Source: Treponema sp. Marseille-Q4130 (GTDB taxonomy: Bacteria; Spirochaetota; Spirochaetia; Treponematales; Treponemataceae). From it: a stretch of DNA of 44,086 bases. The notes below the pieces were generated by a model. That model made no database searches. It was not told the origin of the DNA and worked only from the letters and a program-made list of their open reading frames with translations. The stretch is taken from positions 1-44,086 of the forward strand of contig NZ_JACSET010000016.1 in NCBI RefSeq assembly GCF_014334325.1, written 5' to 3'. The translations under genes and the position numbers were made by a program. Positions within the stretch are counted from its first letter, which is position 1. The number at the start of each line of letters is the position of its first letter. This document shows, in pieces, positions 37,974 to 44,086 of this stretch.

Positions 37974-40409
37974 ATGAGCGATGGACGCCTAGATATAGAT
38001 ACTAGAATTAACACTCAAAATCTCGATAAAGACGTAAAATCCGTTGATGCAAAACTAAAGGGATTATCAAAATCAGGTAGCACAAGTCTTGGCGGACTTG
38101 TCGGTTCTTTTGCCGCTGTTGCAACGGCAGCCGGTACAGTTGCAGGGACAGTGGCTCTTGTCAATAAGGGTATAAAAGCTGTTTCAGCAGCCTATATAGA
38201 ACAGACGAAAGCAGAAAAACAGCTTGAAATCGCCGCGCGAAATAATCCATATTTGAACGATGCAAACGTTTCCGCACTTCGAAATTATGCGTCCGAAATC
38301 CAGTCGCTTACGGTTTACAGTGAGGGCGAGCTCTTGCCGATGATGGCGCAGTTATCGGCGAGTGGGCGTACGCAACAGCAGATCATGGATATTATGGGTG
38401 CGGCTGTCGACATCGCTGCGTCCGGCACAATGGATTTAAACAGCGCCGTCTCATCTCTTAATGCGACTTATAACGGTATGGTGGGGACGCTCGGCCGGCA
38501 AAACGGTGCGATAAAAAACCTCACCGAAGAACAGCTGAAAAACGGCGAGGCTGTAAAAATCGTTGCTGAACAGTATAAGGGTATGGCGTCCGAAGTTGCA
38601 AAAACGACGGGTGCGGGCACGCAATTAAAAAACGCATTTGACGATTTGAAGAGCGTACTCGGAAAACCGTTTGTTGAAGCGATGACGCCGATAGCCAATT
38701 TTTTTACCGACCTTATCAACGGATGGGTCGATGCAAAAAAGAAAAAAGATGAATACTACGGCGCAAAGGAAGCGGAGAAATCCGACAAAACAACGCTTGA
38801 TCAAGATAAGCTCTTACTACAAGAGGAGCAGAAAAAATTTAAGAGTATTGACGAGCAGTTAAGGCATTCCGATAAAAAAGCGCGAGAGGCGCTTACGAAA
38901 TATAACTCGATGAGTAAGAGCGGCGTATTCGGCGAATTCTCCGCAGACGTACAGGCCGCAAAACGGGAGCTTGATGAATGGAACAAAAACACCGGTAAGC
39001 TCGCCGAACAATGGCAGGCCTCGAAATCGCGAATTGAACAGCTGACGGCGAAAGTACAAAAACGGGCGCAGTCGGAAAGCGACGAAGCCGCGAGAGCAAG
39101 GGCAGCAGAGGATGCAAAAAAGGCAGCCGAAGCGAGGGCGGCGATTGAAAAAGGAAACAACGACAAAGCCGAAGCCGCACTGAAAACATATCGTGAAACT
39201 ATCGCGGCGAAAGAGCAGGAATTAAAACTCCGCAAAGAACTCGGCGAAAACATAACAGAGGAGCAGGAAAACGAGGAAATGCTCCAAACGCGGATCGCCG
39301 CGTATATCAAATTGATACAAGACGCGCAAGGGACGATAACGGGGGATGCCGAACGCGAGCGTATCGAGCGCGAAAAAATACTTGAGCTTACAGAAAAAAC
39401 GACAAGCGCGCAAAAAGAAGCGGAAGCCGAAGATGCGAAAAAAGCGCTACTGAAAGACCTTGACGACGCACTCGATGGTGATAAAAAATTGAAGCAGTCG
39501 GAAATTATGGCGAAACAAATATCCGACCTTGAAATCGAATATGAAAAGCTCACCGCTGAAAAGAAAGCGGAAATCAATGAAGAATATACGCAAAAAGTAA
39601 AAGAATTATCCGAGAAACGAAAGGAACTAATCGCCGAAGAAAAAGCGGCTGACGAGCGGGCGACGCTTGAATCGGTCGAAAAGAAGATCGAAATCATAAC
39701 CTCGTTTGCCTCGCAGTATACGAGTATTTTGGCGACCATCTCCGACCTTGTAACACAGCAGGCAAAAAACGAAGCGACGGTAAAACAGGCGGAAGTCGAA
39801 AAGCAATATCAGCAAGGAATTATCAGCGAAGAAGAATACACAAAACGAAAAAGCGAAATCGAAAAAGAAGCGGCCGAAAAGACATATCGTATACAGATGT
39901 GGCAATGGACGGGAAGCATTGCGCAGGCAACGGCAAACACCGCGCAAGCTATGGTATCAACCCTTGCACAGGAAGCGGGACCGGCGGCATTAAAAATCGC
40001 AATGGCGGCGATGGTTGCCGCCGCAGGCGGGGCGCAGCTTGCAACGATTATTGCAAATAAACCGATCCCTCCGAGTAATTTTGCAACCGGCGGTATTGTC
40101 GGCGGTACGAGTTATACCGGCGATCGCGTTACGGCGAATGTAAACTCCGGCGAGATGATTTTAAACCGAATGCAGCAGCGGCATTTATTCGACAGCATAA
40201 ACTCGAATCAACTCGGCACGAAGCCGCAGATGAACGTAAAAATATTTAATTCCGCCTCGAACGAAGTATCGGCACGGCCGGAGATGACCGAAGACGGAAT
40301 GCGGATCATGATACGAAAAATCGTAAGCGACGACATCGGAAGCGGACGCATGAATAAAAGCCTTATTGCCGCGCAATCATCGTTCGGCGGTACGCGATAT
40401 ACAAATTAG
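37974..40409 (+). CDS. Tape measure protein
   Basis: 811 residues, the longest phage gene fully in view. Hydrophobic N-terminal segments (about 45-70), a small-residue region (DIAASGTMDLNSAVSSLNAT), then a very long coiled coil (250-620; Lys/Glu/Ala) and a hydrophobic, Gly/Ala-rich C-terminal part (about 660-700). It sets tail length and helps DNA entry. AAGGAG precedes the ATG. Confidence 0.9.
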   Translation: MSDGRLDIDTRINTQNLDKDVKSVDAKLKGLSKSGSTSLGGLVGSFAAVATAAGTVAGTVALVNKGIKAVSAAYIEQTKAEKQLEIAARNNPYLNDANVSALRNYASEIQSLTVYSEGELLPMMAQLSASGRTQQQIMDIMGAAVDIAASGTMDLNSAVSSLNATYNGMVGTLGRQNGAIKNLTEEQLKNGEAVKIVAEQYKGMASEVAKTTGAGTQLKNAFDDLKSVLGKPFVEAMTPIANFFTDLINGWVDAKKKKDEYYGAKEAEKSDKTTLDQDKLLLQEEQKKFKSIDEQLRHSDKKAREALTKYNSMSKSGVFGEFSADVQAAKRELDEWNKNTGKLAEQWQASKSRIEQLTAKVQKRAQSESDEAARARAAEDAKKAAEARAAIEKGNNDKAEAALKTYRETIAAKEQELKLRKELGENITEEQENEEMLQTRIAAYIKLIQDAQGTITGDAERERIEREKILELTEKTTSAQKEAEAEDAKKALLKDLDDALDGDKKLKQSEIMAKQISDLEIEYEKLTAEKKAEINEEYTQKVKELSEKRKELIAEEKAADERATLESVEKKIEIITSFASQYTSILATISDLVTQQAKNEATVKQAEVEKQYQQGIISEEEYTKRKSEIEKEAAEKTYRIQMWQWTGSIAQATANTAQAMVSTLAQEAGPAALKIAMAAMVAAAGGAQLATIIANKPIPPSNFATGGIVGGTSYTGDRVTANVNSGEMILNRMQQRHLFDSINSNQLGTKPQMNVKIFNSASNEVSARPEMTEDGMRIMIRKIVSDDIGSGRMNKSLIAAQSSFGGTRYTN

Positions 40410-40417
40410 GGGGATAT

Positions 40418-40759
40418 ATGGTTTTGTGGCCTGCAGGGGTAAATAAATCAGCCTACGGTATGAATACGGGCGTAAAAGAAAATATCAAAATGACGGAGTT
40501 TGAAAGCGGAAAAGCGCGTTCGTTTTTATTAAATTCTGCGCCGAAACATACATTTTCATTCAATATCGATTTTTGGTCGGACGAGGAAGAACGCGCATTT
40601 TGGACGTGGTATGACCACGTGTTGCTTTCGGGAAGTGAATCGTTTTTGTTTCCCGATTTGTTTACGCATACGGGAAACACGGAGTATATCATGACCGATA
40701 CTCCGTCCGTTTCGGGGCAGATGCCGAAAACCGTATCGATCACCGTGAGGGAAGTATGA
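40418..40759 (+). CDS. Tail tip/distal tail-like protein
   Basis: 113 residues, starting with VLWPAGVNKSAYG after GGGGGG. NIDFWSDEEERAFWTWYDHVLLSG resembles small phage tail proteins that follow the tape measure. ATGA junction with the next gene. Role in tip assembly is inferred from order. Confidence 0.55.
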   Translation: MVLWPAGVNKSAYGMNTGVKENIKMTEFESGKARSFLLNSAPKHTFSFNIDFWSDEEERAFWTWYDHVLLSGSESFLFPDLFTHTGNTEYIMTDTPSVSGQMPKTVSITVREV

Positions 40760-41211
40760 ACGCAAGTTTTGAAAAGCTCGCCCAGCAGCACGGGCGGTAT
40801 TCGCTCCCGTATCTTATTAAATTACACGACGAGAAAAATACAATTATTATGCGATTTGTAAACGACGTAAAAAGCGTAACATTTAACGGCGACGTGTACA
40901 CGGCGGGAACATTTAGTTACAAACCGAATGCAAGCGAACAGGGATTTACCGGCGGCGGGACGCTTGAAATAAGCGTACAGGGAAACACTGTTATCGATTT
41001 AATCGAAACTTATCGCGAAGTACGTCTTGAGGTTGTCGGCTGTATTATGCAGGACGGAAACATAGCGGAGCTGAAATCGTTTCGTCATCATTACGGGAAA
41101 GTTAAAACCGATAGGGCAACGGCGAAGTTTACATTTGAAAAAGATGACCGCTTATCGATGACATTCCCCGCGCTTATCTGGAGCGCATTTAATAATCGGG
41201 GGAACTCGTGA
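40756..41211 (+). CDS. Tail tip assembly protein (DUF1833-like)
   Basis: 151 residues, beta-rich; the YLIKLHDEKNTIIMRFVNDV start and FSYKPNASEQGFTGGGTLEISVQG block resemble the tail proteins between tape measure and NlpC/P60 genes. Overlaps its neighbours by ATGA/GTGA type junctions. Confidence 0.6.
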   Translation: MNASFEKLAQQHGRYSLPYLIKLHDEKNTIIMRFVNDVKSVTFNGDVYTAGTFSYKPNASEQGFTGGGTLEISVQGNTVIDLIETYREVRLEVVGCIMQDGNIAELKSFRHHYGKVKTDRATAKFTFEKDDRLSMTFPALIWSAFNNRGNS

Positions 41212-41585
41212 AGTGGGACGACCTGTTGACCGTGCCGTATAAAGCGAACGGACGCGATATGTCTGGCATGGATTGTTACGGACTTGTATTGGAATGCTGC
41301 AGAAGGGCTGGAACGCCGCTCCGCGACGTGCGCTACGAGGGCACGGAGATTTCCGCCGATACGCTTAGTTTTTACACGCGAAAAGTAAACGTTCGCCCGA
41401 TAGAGCGCGCGGAAGCGGGCGCGGTTATCGAATGCGAATATGAAGGGAATTTGCATATCGGTTTTTTGATTGATACAAAAACCGTTTTACACATGACATA
41501 CGAGGGGATGCGCGTATCGCCGCTCTTGGCGTTTCGGCACGTACGATTTTATGAGGTGATAAAAAATGAAAGCGCTTGTGTATAA
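41208..41585 (+). CDS. NlpC/P60-type tail peptidoglycan peptidase
   Basis: 125 residues from the GTG at 41208. C23 (GMDCYGLVLECC) is the catalytic cysteine and H83 (NLHIGFLID) the histidine; H95 may be the third residue. Typical of the lambda K-like tail enzyme used for DNA entry. It overlaps the J-like gene by 20 bp. Confidence 0.8.
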   Translation: MKWDDLLTVPYKANGRDMSGMDCYGLVLECCRRAGTPLRDVRYEGTEISADTLSFYTRKVNVRPIERAEAGAVIECEYEGNLHIGFLIDTKTVLHMTYEGMRVSPLLAFRHVRFYEVIKNESACV

Positions 41586-44086
41586 AAACTTATCCGATGC
41601 GTTTGATGTTGTCGATGTCCCAGTCGGAAAGTCGATCAATCATATTATCGAAATCGATCGCGAGCATACCGTCGTTATCGTAAACGGAAAAACACAACCC
41701 GCCGATTATATTGTGCAGGAAAACGATGTGATTATTATCCGTACCGTGCCGGCTGCTTTTTCAACGGCGGCTTTCATCACGGCGATCGTCGTAGGCGTCA
41801 TTGCAATCGGAGCGGGCGTATACGCAGGGGTAAAAGCGTATCAGGCGCGAGAGGCGGCAAAACGCGCCGAAGAAGAAATCGAAAAAATGAAAAACCGCGC
41901 GAAAGACGGCATCATAAATCTGCCGTATATTCGCGGTGCATCAAACACCGTCGCGACGGGTAAAACCGAACCGTATATCATCGGGGAACATTTATTCACG
42001 CCTTATATTTTAAACTCCGGCGGTAAATATCGCGGGTATTCGGTTATCGACGGCGAGAACGGGAAAAATCAATATTATGTCCTTGTTCTCGAGGGCGGTT
42101 TTAATAAACAGGTTCTACGCCGCCTTGCAAGCGACGATGTTACGCTTAAAACGTGGAGCGGCGATACACCGCAAGAGGGTGTATATCAATTCGACGCAGG
42201 CGTATTTTATGACGCGGGATCGATCATCGAAATTGCGCAAGATGGAAAGCCTTTCGACATTTCCGAATTTAATAAAAAAGTCGTACAGCAAACGCTGAAC
42301 GACAATCTTCGAAAAAAAGATGATGAACAGTACGAGGATTTGATTTATACGCTCGAACGTCATTCGATGGCAGCCGACGTGTGCATTTTATTTAACGGGC
42401 TTTTGGCGTATGACGATAAAGGCAATAAAACAGAGCGCGCGGTCGTTGTAGCACCGTCATACTCGCTCGACGGCGGGAAAACATGGACGCAGTTTTATTT
42501 TAATCAAAACGGCGCTCATCAAAATGTATTTATTTATAAAACGCTTAATCAACTGCGTTTTAACGCGCATATTGATTTTGATTTTAATAAAGTAAAAAAT
42601 CTCAATCAGCCGATTATGATAAAGCTCTCGTGTACAACGCCGAAGTATAAGGGCTCCGCATACGATCAGTGTTATGTGCAATGGGTGCAGTCGACAATCT
42701 ACAACCCCGACGAATCGAAAACGGGTTTTGTGCCGGAGAAAATCATCGGGGAGACCGAAGCGAAGCTCTCGACGACTATCGGCTTAAAAATAAAATCGAC
42801 GACAAGCAATCAAGATAAACTCAAAAAAATAAACGTCATAACAAGCGGCGTCGCCCGTACGTGGAACGGTGTACAATGGAGCGCGGAGAAAACGCCGACG
42901 CGAAATCCCGCCGCATGGCTTTTGGAAGTGCTTACCTCTCCGACACATACGCCCTCGCAGTGCGACGACAGCGAAATCGACCTCGCATCGTTCGGCGCGC
43001 TCTATGAATTTTGCAAACGCGAAAAGCTCACCTGCGATATGGTACTTACGGACGGCGAGCCGAAAGAAAACGTATTGCAGAAAATCTGCCAAACGTGCTA
43101 CGCGACGCTGTATCAGGATATTTACGGGAAAATATCGGTCGTATCGGACAGCAAAAAAGAAAACGCGATCGCCGTTTTGAACGAGCAAAACCTCATATCG
43201 TTTTCATACGAAAAAGACCTCGCACGGCGTACCGACGGGATAAAAATAAAGTACATCAGCCGCGCAGCGGACTACGCCGAAGACACGTGCCTTGTCATGC
43301 GTAAAGGCTCGGTACGGAACAGCGAGAGTATCTTACGCGATATGAACGTAACAGGTATTACCGAGTACGCGCAGATTGTAAAATATGCGCGCTACGTTAT
43401 GGCGTGCGACGAACTGCGCCCGAAAACGGCAACCGCGTGCGTCGGTAAAGAGGGGATATTTTTTACCCCGCTTGCGAAGGTGCTCGTGCAACACCCCTCG
43501 CTTAAAATAGGGCTCGGAAGTGCGCAAATAAAAACGGTTATAACAGAGGGCGCGAATATTACGGGTCTTCGCTTATACGAACCCGTAACGCTCGATACTG
43601 CGCACGATTTTAACGTGATTATCCAGTGTATCACAAGCGACTATTGCGCGCCGCTTGCCCGCGCGATAAATCGTTACAACGGACGCACAAAAGAGATCGA
43701 GTTTAAAGAGCCTATCCCTCTTACAAGTCCGATACAGCCGCACGCAGGTGATATTTTATCCTATGGCTATCAAACGGAAACCGTTACAAGCCCGATGCTT
43801 ATTACGGGCATACAGCCCGATGACGACGGCTATACGCTCACGCTCGTCGATTATAACGAGGCGATTTATGACGCGGGCGATATCCCAAACTACACGCCAA
43901 ACATCTCGCAGTCGGGCGAGGGCGCGACAGGCACGATCCCCGCGCAGACGGTAACGCCTGAAGATTTGGCGCGCGTACAGCGCACCATCATAAGCCCGTC
44001 GTTTTATGTACTCGACGTATCGCCCGAAATACAAAGCGTGCCGTGCAAAGCCGACGGAACATTGTTTGACAACACGGCGACGGTTG
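41566..44086 (+). CDS. J-like central tail tip/host specificity protein (partial)
   Basis: Open from the ATG at 41566 through the window end, giving 840 residues so far. The first 50 residues fit a ubiquitin-like fold (KSINHIIEIDREHTVVIVNG). A hydrophobic segment (AAFITAIVVGVIAIGAGVYAG) follows, then a coiled coil and a long beta-rich region with the LPYIRGASNTVATGKTEPYIIG block typical of central tail fibre tips. It would form the tail tip and contact the host. The C-terminal receptor-binding part lies outside the window. Confidence 0.8.
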   Translation, partial: MKALVYKNLSDAFDVVDVPVGKSINHIIEIDREHTVVIVNGKTQPADYIVQENDVIIIRTVPAAFSTAAFITAIVVGVIAIGAGVYAGVKAYQAREAAKRAEEEIEKMKNRAKDGIINLPYIRGASNTVATGKTEPYIIGEHLFTPYILNSGGKYRGYSVIDGENGKNQYYVLVLEGGFNKQVLRRLASDDVTLKTWSGDTPQEGVYQFDAGVFYDAGSIIEIAQDGKPFDISEFNKKVVQQTLNDNLRKKDDEQYEDLIYTLERHSMAADVCILFNGLLAYDDKGNKTERAVVVAPSYSLDGGKTWTQFYFNQNGAHQNVFIYKTLNQLRFNAHIDFDFNKVKNLNQPIMIKLSCTTPKYKGSAYDQCYVQWVQSTIYNPDESKTGFVPEKIIGETEAKLSTTIGLKIKSTTSNQDKLKKINVITSGVARTWNGVQWSAEKTPTRNPAAWLLEVLTSPTHTPSQCDDSEIDLASFGALYEFCKREKLTCDMVLTDGEPKENVLQKICQTCYATLYQDIYGKISVVSDSKKENAIAVLNEQNLISFSYEKDLARRTDGIKIKYISRAADYAEDTCLVMRKGSVRNSESILRDMNVTGITEYAQIVKYARYVMACDELRPKTATACVGKEGIFFTPLAKVLVQHPSLKIGLGSAQIKTVITEGANITGLRLYEPVTLDTAHDFNVIIQCITSDYCAPLARAINRYNGRTKEIEFKEPIPLTSPIQPHAGDILSYGYQTETVTSPMLITGIQPDDDGYTLTLVDYNEAIYDAGDIPNYTPNISQSGEGATGTIPAQTVTPEDLARVQRTIISPSFYVLDVSPEIQSVPCKADGTLFDNTATV

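Noticed and set aside
38801-39739. 312-codon Ser/Phe-rich minus-strand frame in the tape measure gene
   Set aside because: Its composition is the mirror of the Lys/Glu/Ala coiled coil on the plus strand.

Overview
The window looks like a treponeme (Spirochaetes) chromosome carrying the left and central part of an inserted tailed-phage genome. This is inferred from the kinds of genes present (bacterial XPB-type helicase next to its helicase-associated partner, UPF0210/DUF711 protein, a decayed Rpn/PD-(D/E)XK transposase of the sort abundant in treponemes); no database search was possible and the species is not assigned.

Positions 1-13.8 kb are chromosomal. A 5S rRNA gene opens the window (end of an rRNA operon). 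It is followed by a glycerol-3-phosphate acyltransferase-like gene, a GNAT acetyltransferase and a DUF711 protein (all minus strand), a 0.5-kb highly structured intergenic element beside a truncated transposase remnant, murI with a small zinc-ribbon gene (minus), a pentapeptide-repeat gene coupled to a metallo-beta-lactamase-fold gene (plus), a membrane-anchored HExxH protein (minus), an unknown gene (plus), and a two-gene helicase operon (minus). Many of these genes show a -10 hexamer ending exactly 6 nt before the ATG, which suggests leaderless mRNAs.

From about 13.9 kb to the right end is a siphophage-type prophage of standard modular order. The left end holds a CI/LexA-like repressor transcribed leftward. 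Facing it is a strong rightward promoter overlapped by paired 20-bp operators, followed by a structured leader with an intrinsic terminator. The early operon (14.9-25.2 kb) encodes a small MerR/excisionase-like HTH protein, VRR-NUC nuclease, Bet recombinase, DUF1351 protein, SSB, a C5-cytosine methyltransferase, an HNH-like protein, a replication protein with an internal iteron-like repeat, a DnaC-like ATPase and an AT-rich HTH pair. The late region runs: terminase (25.3-26.9), portal (26.9-28.3), minor head protein fused to an ADP-ribosyltransferase-like toxin domain with a coupled immunity candidate (28.8-30.9), a retropepsin-like protease (31.0-31.5), lysis cassette (31.6-33.5), scaffold and major capsid (33.7-35.2), connector/minor capsid genes (35.3-36.7), tail tube, Gp15-like protein, tape measure (36.8-40.4), and tail tip proteins including a J-like protein cut by the window end. 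No integrase is in the window; it presumably lies beyond the right end or is missing.

The points most worth following up are: the head-protein/ART toxin fusion with its tiny downstream partner; a 42-residue hydrophobic gene hidden on the opposite strand between Gp15 and the tape measure with its own promoter; a five-copy short repeat (core ATGACTATATA) placed at late-module boundaries, twice directly after terminators; and the phage right-promoter leader, where the loop of the terminator hairpin is complementary to the loop of an upstream hairpin.
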